From Planctomycetota bacterium (GTDB lineage Bacteria; Planctomycetota; UBA1135; GCA-002686595), in contig NZBA01000135.1 of NCBI GenBank assembly GCA_002686265.1, forward strand, positions 1 to 64,000: 64,000 bases of DNA, read 5' to 3'. The notes beneath the pieces were generated by a model that had not been told where the DNA came from, ran no database searches, and was given only the letters and a program-made list of their open reading frames with translations. Positions 26,939 to 35,060 of this stretch are shown here, piece by piece (within the stretch, counting starts at the first letter, position 1; every line of letters starts with the position of its first letter). Both the position numbers and the translations under genes were made by a program.

Positions 26939-27892
26939 ATGTTCTCTCCCGCCCTGCTCCTCCTCCCGGCCCTCGGTACGCCCGTCCCCCTGCCCCAGGA
27001 CTTCTCGCCGCGCTTCGCGACGCCCAAGCACGCCCCGTGCTTCGACTTCGTCCCCGACGCCGGCGTGCGCATCGCGAATGTCGCCGTCCCCGCCCCGGGT
27101 GTGGACCCGGTGACCGGCGAGGTGTTCGTCTACTGCTCGAACGGGCCGAACCACTACGTCGCGACCTCGATGAACGGGCTCGACTTCTCGCCTCCGACCA
27201 TCGCGATCGATCACGAGAACGACCCGCGCTGCACCCTGATGCCCTTCCCGGATGCGAACGGCCAGCCCTGGTGGCGGCTGTACCGCTACCAGCTCACGAC
27301 CGGCACTTTCATCAGCTCGTCCTCGACCGACGGTATCCGCTACTTTCCCGAGGCGGGCACCCGCTACAACCCGCCGGCCAGCGACGGCGCGATCGGGGTC
27401 TTCGACCTGTTCGACGACAGCCTGGGCGACCTGCACCTGTTCTACATCGGCGACATGGGCGGCTCCACGCACGGCGTCCGCCGGGCCGTCTCGCTCGACG
27501 GGGGCGACACCTTCGAGTTCGTCGCCGACAACGTCCTGGGCGATATGGGGACGGGCAACGGGAACCAGTACGTCGACCCGAAGTTCACTCGCCTCGACGA
27601 CGGACGCCTTCGCCTGTTCACGATGAATCAGGGCGGCCACCCGCCCAACCCCGGCTCGGTCTGGACCGGGGAGATCTTCAGCTTCACGTCCTCCGACGAC
27701 GGCCGCACCTTCCCGCAGGATCCGGGCGTGCGCCTATCCTGCCCCGACTTCACCGAGTTCGCGGTCTGGTCGCTGAACGATCCGTGGGTCGTTCAGCTAG
27801 CCGACGGGCGCTACCGGATGTACGTGGCGGGCCTCATCTCCGACGGATCCGGCGGCTACACGGCCTCCATCCTGAGCGCCACCGCGCTCTGA
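26939..27892 (+). CDS. Secreted beta-propeller, sialidase/GH43-like
   Basis: 317 residues from ATG 26939 (MFSPALLLLPALGTPVPLPQ), a short signal peptide. The mature protein has recurring blades with a signal then SxDxGxxF-like turns (YVATSMNGLDF, SSSSTDGIRYF, RRAVSLDGGDTFEF, SFTSSDDGRTF), as in sialidases and five-bladed GH43/GH32-like folds. DPWVVQLADGRYRMYVAG resembles a GH43-type strand. Catalytic residues are not assigned, so it may be a binding protein. Transcribed alone; converges on the next gene. Confidence 0.65.
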   Translation: MFSPALLLLPALGTPVPLPQDFSPRFATPKHAPCFDFVPDAGVRIANVAVPAPGVDPVTGEVFVYCSNGPNHYVATSMNGLDFSPPTIAIDHENDPRCTLMPFPDANGQPWWRLYRYQLTTGTFISSSSTDGIRYFPEAGTRYNPPASDGAIGVFDLFDDSLGDLHLFYIGDMGGSTHGVRRAVSLDGGDTFEFVADNVLGDMGTGNGNQYVDPKFTRLDDGRLRLFTMNQGGHPPNPGSVWTGEIFSFTSSDDGRTFPQDPGVRLSCPDFTEFAVWSLNDPWVVQLADGRYRMYVAGLISDGSGGYTASILSATAL

Positions 27893-27916
27893 GCGCGAGG
27901 CGCTGCGAGCACGGTC

Positions 27917-28261
27917 CTACTCGATGGAGGAGAGACGGAACTCGCCTTCGGCGGCCTCACCCGAGGCCTGGACGGTAACGGGCCCTTGGCCGCACCACTG
28001 CATGCCGCCGAGACCGAACTCGTCGCCGTTGGCGATGGGCAGGTACTCACCGGCGACCTCGATGTAGTTGCCGCAGTGGCCGACGCTCGCGATGGAGCAG
28101 CCGCACTGCACGGTGTGCTCACTCACCGAAGCCGTCGCCCCGCTCGTGGCGTCGGCCGCCGGAGCTTGGGGGTCATCGCCGGTTTCCTCGGGAGCGGGCG
28201 ATCTCTCCGAGGTGCAAGCGGCGAGGGCGAGGATGAGGATGGTGGATGTGATGCTTCTCAT
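27917..28261 (-). CDS. Small cysteine-containing lipoprotein, DUF6370-like
   Basis: 114 residues from ATG 28261 (MRSITSTILILALAACTSE) with lipobox ALAAC. A Pro/Ala/Thr linker is followed by a compact domain, VQCGCSIASVGHCGNYIEVAGEYLPIANGDEFGLGGMQWCGQG ending GEFRLSSIE. The CxC, central Cys and terminal WC pattern resembles DUF6370-type domains found in planctomycetes; this assignment is from memory. The cysteines may bind metal or form disulfides. Divergent from the next gene. Confidence 0.6.
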   Translation of the reverse strand: MRSITSTILILALAACTSERSPAPEETGDDPQAPAADATSGATASVSEHTVQCGCSIASVGHCGNYIEVAGEYLPIANGDEFGLGGMQWCGQGPVTVQASGEAAEGEFRLSSIE

Positions 28262-28393
28262 GCCGGACAGGATAGCGCACGTGACATCGATCAGACCCCG
28301 CCAAGTCGGGACTAGCCCGGCGTCGCGCGTGAGGGGCATGGGGCGGTGAGCCGAGAAGCGGGAACGCCTCGAGCGTGTCTGTATCATGTTCCC

Positions 28394-30175
28394 ATGCGCC
28401 TGCTGCTCCTCATGGGCCTCGCTTTGTGCGCTCCGCCGTCGGGCGCCGCCCAGAACTCCGCACGCAAGGATCGCCCGGCACCCTCGGCCCTCGCCGCGCG
28501 GGCAGGGAGCGCGATCGATTGGCGTGACGATCTCCAGAGCGCCCTGCGCGGCGCGGACAGGCCCGTTTTCTGGTACGTGCCGACCATCCACGGCTCGCCG
28601 ATGGATCGCACGGAGCAGATCGACCGCTACCTGCTCGCCGGGCCGTTCTCCTGGCCGCGGACGATCGCGCTGCTCAACGAGCACTTCATTCCGGTGCGCA
28701 TGAGCGCGGGGAAGAGGGTCTGCGAGGAGTACGGGCTCGCGCCCCTGCGCTTCGTCGAGCCCGGCTGGATCGTCCTCGCCCCCGGCGGCGAGGAGCTCGC
28801 CCGCGAGCACCAGATCACGACGTTCCACCCCGCACGCTTCCTCGCCCCCCTCGCGGAGCTGGTGGGCGTGGAGAATCCGGCGGCGGACGGTCTACCCGGC
28901 TCTGATCGAGATCCGATCTCCACGCGCTGGACCGCGAGCGCCGAGCTGTGGCACAGGGGGCGGGATGAGGCGGCGCGCGAGGCGTGGCGCCGACTCACGC
29001 AGGAGCATCCCGAGCACCCCTTGGCCTGGAAGGCAGCAATGGAGCTCGAGGGATTCGGCCCCCTCGTCCACGCCTTCGAGACCTACGCGGACCTCCCGGC
29101 GGCGGCGCTGACCCCGTCCGCCGATGGAACGACCGCTCCCGCCGGAGTCTTCGGCGAGGACGAGCTGTGGAACCGTGGTACGGCCTTCCTGCTCGCTGCC
29201 CAGCGCACGAACGGCGGCTGGGAAGACTCGACCTACGACTTCGGAGGCACCGACAGCCTGCCCAACGTCTTCGTCTCGATCTCCTCGATCTGCACCATCG
29301 CGCTCCTAGAACGCGCTGGGGGTCTCGACGAACGCGACGCCGCTCTCGAGAGCGCGCTGGAGCGAGCCCTCGCCTACATCACGGACGAAGAGCACCTCAA
29401 CCGCCAGGACTCGGACGAGCTCATCTGGGCCCACGTCTACCGCGCACGGGCCTTCGAGCGCTGGATCGAGCTCCGCCCCTCCGACGCCAAGGCCCTCACG
29501 CCACACCTCGAGCGCGCGTTGGCGGATCTCGTCTCCGGCCAAGGCCGCGGCGGCTCCTGGGCGCACGAGTACGCCAACCCTTTCGTCACCGCCGACGCCC
29601 TGATCGCTCTCTCCCGCGCGAGCTCGATCGGCGTCACGGCGGAGGAGGTCCAGAGCACGATCGAGCGCGGGCTCGCGAGCCTCCTGCGCTGTCGAACGAG
29701 CGCGGGAGCCTACACGTACGGCACCCCCCGCCGAGGCCGCGCGCGCGCCTCCCTGGCGGCCTCGGTCGGACGCACGCCACGCGGAGAGCTGGCCATCACG
29801 CTCCTCTCCCCGCGGGACTCGATCGGCCTGGCCAAGGCCGTGGCCCTCTCCTTCGAGAACGAGCGGCACCTGCTCCCCGCACGCAAGTACGACGACCACA
29901 CCTCGAGCCACGGCTACGGCGGCTTCTTCTTCTGGTACGACCTGCACGCGCGCGCCGAGGCCATCGCCGCCCTGCCCGAGGGAGAGGCGACACAGGACGC
30001 CCGCCACCGAGGACGCGAGCAGATCCTCGGCCTCGCGGAGTTCGACGGCGCGTTCATGGACAGCCATGAGACCGGCCGCTCCTACGGGACCGCCATGGCC
30101 CTGTGGAGCCTGGCGCTGCTCGCGGAGAAGACGCGCTCGCCGGGTGAGGCGCGTGATCCTCGCTCGCCGCGCTGA
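28394..30175 (+). CDS. Exported thioredoxin-fold and alpha-toroid (prenyltransferase-like) protein
   Basis: 593 residues from ATG 28394 (MRLLLLMGLALCAPPSGAAQ), signal peptide present. Residues about 45-160 have a thioredoxin-like fold (DRPVFWYVPTIHGSP ... LNEHFIPVRMS ... LRFVEPGWIVLAPGGEEL) but lack a CxxC pair. The C-terminal two thirds contain terpenoid-cyclase/prenyltransferase-type helical repeats (WNRGTAFLLAAQRTNGGWEDS, VSISSICTIALLERAGGL, VTADALIALSRAS, SYGTAMALWSLALL). Enzyme residues are not identified. The combination recalls YyaL-like proteins elsewhere in the window but is exported. Confidence 0.65.
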   Translation: MRLLLLMGLALCAPPSGAAQNSARKDRPAPSALAARAGSAIDWRDDLQSALRGADRPVFWYVPTIHGSPMDRTEQIDRYLLAGPFSWPRTIALLNEHFIPVRMSAGKRVCEEYGLAPLRFVEPGWIVLAPGGEELAREHQITTFHPARFLAPLAELVGVENPAADGLPGSDRDPISTRWTASAELWHRGRDEAAREAWRRLTQEHPEHPLAWKAAMELEGFGPLVHAFETYADLPAAALTPSADGTTAPAGVFGEDELWNRGTAFLLAAQRTNGGWEDSTYDFGGTDSLPNVFVSISSICTIALLERAGGLDERDAALESALERALAYITDEEHLNRQDSDELIWAHVYRARAFERWIELRPSDAKALTPHLERALADLVSGQGRGGSWAHEYANPFVTADALIALSRASSIGVTAEEVQSTIERGLASLLRCRTSAGAYTYGTPRRGRARASLAASVGRTPRGELAITLLSPRDSIGLAKAVALSFENERHLLPARKYDDHTSSHGYGGFFFWYDLHARAEAIAALPEGEATQDARHRGREQILGLAEFDGAFMDSHETGRSYGTAMALWSLALLAEKTRSPGEARDPRSPR

Positions 30176-30376
30176 GCGACTCCGAGGCTCGGTGGGCGGG
30201 GATATCTCGCCGGAGCTACTTGCAGTTTCGTTATTCGAAGCGCCCCGACAGGGTTCTCGCATTTCATCTTCCCAACCTCGGGAACGCCTGGAGGGCCTGC
30301 CCACTCTCGTCCTGGACAGGCTCCGTGCACCTTGGTGAAACAGGGTCCTCCCTCCACCACGATCCGCACCGCCAAG

Positions 30377-30382
30377 AAGGAG
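30377..30382 (+). promoter_or_regulatory. Shine-Dalgarno AAGGAG deciding the GTG start
   Basis: AAGGAG lies 7 nt upstream of GTG 30390, which supports that start over the ATG four codons later (30402). Confidence 0.7.
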
Positions 30383-30389
30383 TTCCCAG

Positions 30390-31745
30390 GTGATCACCAT
30401 CATGCTCTCTCCCCTCGCGCTCGCCGCCTCCTCGCTCGCACCCGCCCAGGACCTGACCTTCCCGCCGGAGGAGTTCAACGTCTTCAGCTGCCACACCATC
30501 CGCTACACCTCGGGGAGCGACATCCAGGGCATCGCGGGCTGCGCCGGCTCCTTCGACGTGGCCTCCTTCTCCCTGCACTCCGAGGTGAACGCGGGACCGG
30601 ACACGGGAGTCTCCCTCTACTGCGGCGGTGACGCGCGGATCGGCGCGGCCGGAGGCGGGGCAGCGATCCAAAACGGCGGCATCGAGGTCGCGGGCAAGCT
30701 CTCCATCGAGAGCGCCCTCGTCTCGGGGAGCGTGCGTGGGGGCGCCGACGCGGCTCTCGTCTCCGGGGTCGTCCTGGGCGACCTCACGATCGAGGGGGGT
30801 TTCTCCGGCAACGCCGACGACGTACAAGGCGAGGTTTCCGAAGGCGTCGCCTTCACGCCGACCGCCGATCTCGCGGCCTACGCGCACTACTACCGCGGGG
30901 TCACCGACGCCTACGCGGCCCTGGGGGAGAACGTGAACTGGTCGTGGAGCTTCGGCCAGCTGACGGCCGAGCTCCATGAGGGGTTGAACGTGATCGAAAC
31001 CAGCCACGACGTGATCGCCGATGCCCACACGGTCGCCCTCACCGGTCCGGCGGACGCCCTCCTGGTCGTCAACGTCACCGGCCTGCTGGCGGAGTTCGAC
31101 TCGATCACCTGGACCTTCCAGGGAGGAATCACGCGCGACTGCGTGGCGTTGAACTTCTACGAGGCCAAGAAGGTCATCTACTGGGGCGGCGAGCACGTCT
31201 CCATCCTCGCGCCCCGCGCGCGAGTCACCTTCATCGAGGGACTGATGACCGGAAACCTGATCGCCGGCGACCTGCGCGGCGTGGGACAGGTGAACGCGGG
31301 CGCCTGGTGCGGCTTCTTCCTCTGCCCGCCCGGTGCGTGTCCGGGGAGCGCGTATTGCGGATCAAACGCCAACTCCACCGGTGTGCTGGCGACCATGGAC
31401 CCTGCCGGCTCCAACAGCCACTCGGCCAACGACCTGGTGCTGCGGGCGGTCGATCTGCCGCCGGAGCGCTGGGGGATGTTCTTCTTCGCCAGCGGCCAAA
31501 CCGCGGTGCCCTTCGGTAATGGTGTGCGCTGCGTGGACGGAGACACGCTCTACCGGCTGGGCGCACAGATTGCCAATGGGGCAGGCCTGCTCAGCCAGGC
31601 GGTCGACCTCGCTGATCCCACGGCCGCTTCCGCGGTGATCGAGCCGGCCCAGACCTGGCACTTCCAGGCCTGGTTCCGCGACCCCGACGCCGCGGCGCCG
31701 CACTTCAACACCAGCGACGGGTACACGATCCACTTCACGCCGTAG
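30390..31745 (+). CDS. Exported choice-of-anchor A family protein
   Basis: 451 residues from GTG 30390; a short signal region precedes APAQDLTFPPEEFNVFSCHTIRY. Residues about 20-320 match the choice-of-anchor A domain: EEFNVF at the start, the DVASFSLHSEVN and VSGVVLGDLTIEGGF region, YYRGVTDAYAALGENV, and LLAPRARVTFIEGLMTGNLIAGDL near the end. The C-terminal part (YCGSNANSTGVLATMDPAGSN ... QTWHFQAWFRDPDAA ... FNTSDGYTIHFTP) is a variant of the lineage-specific module seen in three other secreted proteins here. It is probably a surface or matrix protein. Confidence 0.8.
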   Translation: MITIMLSPLALAASSLAPAQDLTFPPEEFNVFSCHTIRYTSGSDIQGIAGCAGSFDVASFSLHSEVNAGPDTGVSLYCGGDARIGAAGGGAAIQNGGIEVAGKLSIESALVSGSVRGGADAALVSGVVLGDLTIEGGFSGNADDVQGEVSEGVAFTPTADLAAYAHYYRGVTDAYAALGENVNWSWSFGQLTAELHEGLNVIETSHDVIADAHTVALTGPADALLVVNVTGLLAEFDSITWTFQGGITRDCVALNFYEAKKVIYWGGEHVSILAPRARVTFIEGLMTGNLIAGDLRGVGQVNAGAWCGFFLCPPGACPGSAYCGSNANSTGVLATMDPAGSNSHSANDLVLRAVDLPPERWGMFFFASGQTAVPFGNGVRCVDGDTLYRLGAQIANGAGLLSQAVDLADPTAASAVIEPAQTWHFQAWFRDPDAAAPHFNTSDGYTIHFTP

Positions 31746-31821
31746 CAGGGCCCGTTGAGAGAGGGCCGTCGAGCACGGATCGACGAGTCCGACGCCGCGC
31801 GGCGGAGAGGGCGAAGTCGGA

Positions 31822-31849
31822 GTAGGGTGCTTCTCTTGCGGGCTGCTAG
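31822..31849 (+). repeat. Intergenic repeat A, copy 3
   Basis: Contains GCTTCTCTTGCGGGCTGCTAG preceded by GGCGAAGTCGG, the same flank as copy 5 at 42.8 kb. It lies between the choice-of-anchor protein and the carboxypeptidase operon. Confidence 0.75.
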
Positions 31850-31920
31850 GTCCGGTCCACCCGAGGGGACGACGTGGGTCGTGCGCGACCCGCGGTCCCC
31901 CGCGTACAATCCACGTGCCA

Positions 31921-33441
31921 ATGAGCGATCCCCACGGCGCAGCGGCCGACACCCTCTTCACCCTCTGGGCGGAGATTGAGGACCTCGACACCGTGTGCGC
32001 GGTCCTCGAATGGGACCAGCAGACCTACATGCCCGCCAAGGGGCAGGCCGCGCGCGGCGGCGTCCTCGCGACCATCGCGGGCCTGAAGCACTCGAAGCTG
32101 ACCGCGCCGGCCCTCAGCGATGCCCTCGAGGAAGCCCTGGAGGAGGCGCCCGCGGGCAGTGTCCTCGCCGCCCAGGTGCGGGAAGCGCGGCGGCGCGTCG
32201 AGCGGGCCCTACGCATCCCCGCCGAGCTCGCCAAGCGCACGGCCGAGGCCAAGAGCGCGGGGTTGAACGCATGGCAGGCCGCGCGCGAGGCGTCGGACTT
32301 CTCCGTCTTCCAACCGCGGCTCCAGACGCTCGTGGAGCTCAAGCGTGAGATCGCCGGGCTCCTCGCACCGCTCGTCGCGAGCGGCAAGCCCTTCGACGCC
32401 ATGCTCGACGAGTACGAGCGCGGATCGAACGAGGAGACGGTCACGCCCCTGCTCGCCGCGCTCCGCGACGAGCTCAGCCCTCTGGTCACGGCCGTCGCCG
32501 AGAGCGGCATCGAGATCGACGAATCAGCCGCCGGCGGCCGCTTCGAGGCGGACGCTCAGCTCGCGTTCGGCCGCCATGTCGCCGAGCACATGGGGTTCGA
32601 CCTCGACGCCGGGCGGATCGACGCCGCGCCGCACCCCTTCTGCAGCGGTTTCCACTCCAGCGACGTGCGCTTGACCTGGCGTTGGTCGGACGACGACTTC
32701 CGCCCCGCCCTGTTCGGGATCATGCACGAGGCCGGACATGGGCTCTACGAGCAGGGGCTGCCCGACGACTGGCTGCGCACGCCGCTCGGCCACGCCATCT
32801 CGCTCGGCGTCCACGAGTCTCAGTCACGGCTGTGGGAGAACCAGGTGGGGCGCAGCCGCGCGTTTTGGGAGTGGGCGCTGCCCGAGTTCCGAAGGACCTT
32901 CCACGGAGCGAACGCTCGCACCGTGGACGAGCTGTACCCCGCGCTGCACGCGACCCGACCGAGCACGATCCGCGTCGAGGCGGACGAGGTCTCCTACAAC
33001 CTGCACATCGTCGTTCGCTACGAGCTCGAGCGCGCCCTGTTCTCCGGGGAGCTCGCGGTCCCCGACCTCCCCGACGCCTGGAACGAGCGCTACGAGGCCG
33101 TCTTGGGTTTGCGCCCCGCCGACGACGCCGAGGGAGTCCTGCAGGACATCCACTGGTCCTGCGGAGTATTCGGCTACTTCCCCACCTACGCCGTCGGGAA
33201 CCTCCTCAGCGCCCAGCTCTTCGAGAGCGCGCGGGAGGCGCTGGGTGATCTCGACCGGATGTTCGCCGCGGGTGAGTTCCACCCGCTACTCGAGTGGATG
33301 CGCGGGAACATCCACCGGCACGGCCGCCTGTACTCGCCGAGCGAGCTCGTCGAGCGCGCCACCGGCCGGCCGCTCTCGACCGAGCCCTTCATGGCTCACA
33401 TCAGGGCGACCATCGAGGACGTGTACGGTTTCACCCCGTGA
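31921..33441 (+). CDS. M32-family metallocarboxypeptidase
   Basis: 506 residues from ATG 31921; a GTG at 31915 is an alternative start. The M32 zinc motif HEAGH is at residues 269-273 within FGIMHEAGHGLYEQGL. It is preceded by HPFCSGFHSSDVRLTWRW and followed by HESQSRLWENQVGRSRAFWEW, both typical of thermostable carboxypeptidase 1 relatives. It is cytosolic, removes C-terminal residues from peptides and is of normal length. Its TGA stop overlaps the GTG start of the next gene by 4 nt, the first link in a four-gene coupled run that includes a radical SAM protein. It may simply be housekeeping, or it may act on the modified tail. Confidence 0.92.
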   Translation: MSDPHGAAADTLFTLWAEIEDLDTVCAVLEWDQQTYMPAKGQAARGGVLATIAGLKHSKLTAPALSDALEEALEEAPAGSVLAAQVREARRRVERALRIPAELAKRTAEAKSAGLNAWQAAREASDFSVFQPRLQTLVELKREIAGLLAPLVASGKPFDAMLDEYERGSNEETVTPLLAALRDELSPLVTAVAESGIEIDESAAGGRFEADAQLAFGRHVAEHMGFDLDAGRIDAAPHPFCSGFHSSDVRLTWRWSDDDFRPALFGIMHEAGHGLYEQGLPDDWLRTPLGHAISLGVHESQSRLWENQVGRSRAFWEWALPEFRRTFHGANARTVDELYPALHATRPSTIRVEADEVSYNLHIVVRYELERALFSGELAVPDLPDAWNERYEAVLGLRPADDAEGVLQDIHWSCGVFGYFPTYAVGNLLSAQLFESAREALGDLDRMFAAGEFHPLLEWMRGNIHRHGRLYSPSELVERATGRPLSTEPFMAHIRATIEDVYGFTP

Positions 33442-35060
33442 GCGCGGTCCCGGCGCTGCTACGGCCCTTGCTCCGTGCGCTGAAACCCGCCTTGTGGGCC
33501 TGCGCTCTGGCCTCTACGGCACTCGCGGGCAAGGGCGAGATCCGCTTCGTCGAGACCGAGGTCTCCCTGCAACGCGACGGCTCGGCCTCCGTCGAGTACA
33601 AGATCGACTGGCTAGTCCGCTCCGGGGAGCTACACGGGTTCATCTTCGGCGGCAACGACCGCCTGTGGATCGACGAGTTCTCGCCCACCTCCTTCGCGAT
33701 CGACCGCGAGAGGAACGTCTACGGCCTCGACTTCACCTCCCTCCCCGGCGATCGCTGGGACATCGTCCTGGCCGACGGTGCGGGCGTCGGCTCGGGCGGC
33801 GTGACCTACACCTTCGGCTTCGATGCGGACTTCGCCGAAGCAGGCTACCTCGCCCCCACCACCGCCGAGGACGGGACCGCCCTGGTCGCCTTCCACTGGT
33901 CTCCGGTGGCCTGGGACGAAGCCGCCGAGCAGGAGCACTACACCCTGGAGGTCACCACGCCCTTCGTCCTACCCGGGGGCGTGGATCCCCGGGCGCACGT
34001 CGAAGAGCGGCGCCTGGTCCTGACCGAGCCGTGGGTCAACGAGAAGTTCCTCATCGACTACCGGCGCGACGCGTCGGATCGGCTGCGACTGGTGTTCCAT
34101 CGCGAGCGACCCGGCAACCGCTTCGACATGCGCGCGCAGTTCTACCTGCCCGCCGAGTGGTTCGACCTCTCCGGGACCGGACCAGCTCGCGGCGAGAGCG
34201 CCCACCGGGCAGCCGCTCGAACTGGACGCGGCTCGCCAGGCGTGTTGCCCTTCGTATTGGCTGCGGCAGCACTCGTCGCCTGCTTTTTTCTGGTCGTAGC
34301 CGGCAAGCAGCGCTCGATGATCGCTGCTCACCGAGGCCTGGACAACGTCCGTTGGGACAACGTCGACTGGACACCACCCAAGCTGATCCTGTCGAACTTC
34401 CGCAAGCGGGGAAAAGTGTGCGCGGACCTCTCTGATCTCGAGGCGGCCTTCTACCTGGAAGTCCCGTTCAAGCGCCTCGCGAGCGCGATGCTCTCGGCAA
34501 TGGTCGCCGCGGGGTACGTGGAGGTCGTCTCGCGTTCACCCCTGCGCGTCCGCCGCCGCAAGCCTCCCCAGCTCGAGCTGCTCGACCCCTATGAGCGGCT
34601 GTTCTACGAGTCTCTGGTCAATGACGGCGAGCTCTCCCAGACAGAGCTCGAGGCCTTGATGCATCTCGCCGTCGAGAACATCCGCAAGAAGGCTTGGGAC
34701 TGCGATGTCCAGGCCACCCAGGCTCACTACCGCGAGCGGATCGCGAGCGAAGAGGGGCGCCCCGAGAGTCCCCGCCGGGCTTCCCGAGGGACCGATCCGG
34801 ATTGGTATGCCTGGTACTTCTGGCACCATCCCTGCTTCCTGAATCACCACCCGCCCGCGGACCCTTTCGAGTACGAAGGGAACGTACCCGTAACGACGGA
34901 CCACATCCTGACTGGTCCGATGGACCCCGATCTGGCCCTGGACTTGAACGTCTGCCACGACGCCTGCCACTCGGCCTGTCACTCCGCCTGTCACTCGGCT
35001 TGTCACTCCGCCTGCCATTCCGCCTGCCATTCCGCCTGCGTCAGCGGGGGATCGCACTGA
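33438..35060 (+). CDS. DUF2207-like membrane protein with C-terminal Cys-His-x-Ala array
   Basis: 540 residues from GTG 33438. Signal peptide (residues 1-30) precedes an extracytoplasmic beta domain (EIRFVETEVSLQRDGSASVEY ... GDRWDIVLADGAGVGSGGVTY) of the DUF2207 kind. One membrane segment lies near 269-291. A predicted cytosolic domain follows, with winged-helix-like segments (LSDLEAAFYLEVPFKRLASAML; QTELEALMHLAVENIRKKAW). The last 35 residues are seven Cys-His-x-Ala units (CHDA, then CHSA six times) plus a final Cys, residues 506-534, ending VSGGSH. The stop overlaps the radical SAM start (TGATG). I infer that the tail is the substrate of that enzyme; CX3CH heme attachment or metal binding are alternatives. 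Confidence 0.8.
   Translation: MSAVPALLRPLLRALKPALWACALASTALAGKGEIRFVETEVSLQRDGSASVEYKIDWLVRSGELHGFIFGGNDRLWIDEFSPTSFAIDRERNVYGLDFTSLPGDRWDIVLADGAGVGSGGVTYTFGFDADFAEAGYLAPTTAEDGTALVAFHWSPVAWDEAAEQEHYTLEVTTPFVLPGGVDPRAHVEERRLVLTEPWVNEKFLIDYRRDASDRLRLVFHRERPGNRFDMRAQFYLPAEWFDLSGTGPARGESAHRAAARTGRGSPGVLPFVLAAAALVACFFLVVAGKQRSMIAAHRGLDNVRWDNVDWTPPKLILSNFRKRGKVCADLSDLEAAFYLEVPFKRLASAMLSAMVAAGYVEVVSRSPLRVRRRKPPQLELLDPYERLFYESLVNDGELSQTELEALMHLAVENIRKKAWDCDVQATQAHYRERIASEEGRPESPRRASRGTDPDWYAWYFWHHPCFLNHHPPADPFEYEGNVPVTTDHILTGPMDPDLALDLNVCHDACHSACHSACHSACHSACHSACHSACVSGGSH
34953..35039 (+). repeat. 12-bp coding repeat specifying the CHxA array
   Basis: Seven 12-nt units plus a terminal TGC. Codons differ between units (TGC/TGT, CAC/CAT, TCG/TCC, GCC/GCT) while Cys-His-Ser-Ala stays fixed after the first unit, which reads CHDA. 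Confidence 0.9.

Noticed and set aside
34953..35039. Cys-His repeats read as ordinary c-type heme sites
   Set aside because: The spacing is C-x3-C-H, not C-x2-C-H, and the topology puts the tail in the cytosol, where c-type heme attachment does not occur. A CX3CH site is kept only as an alternative.
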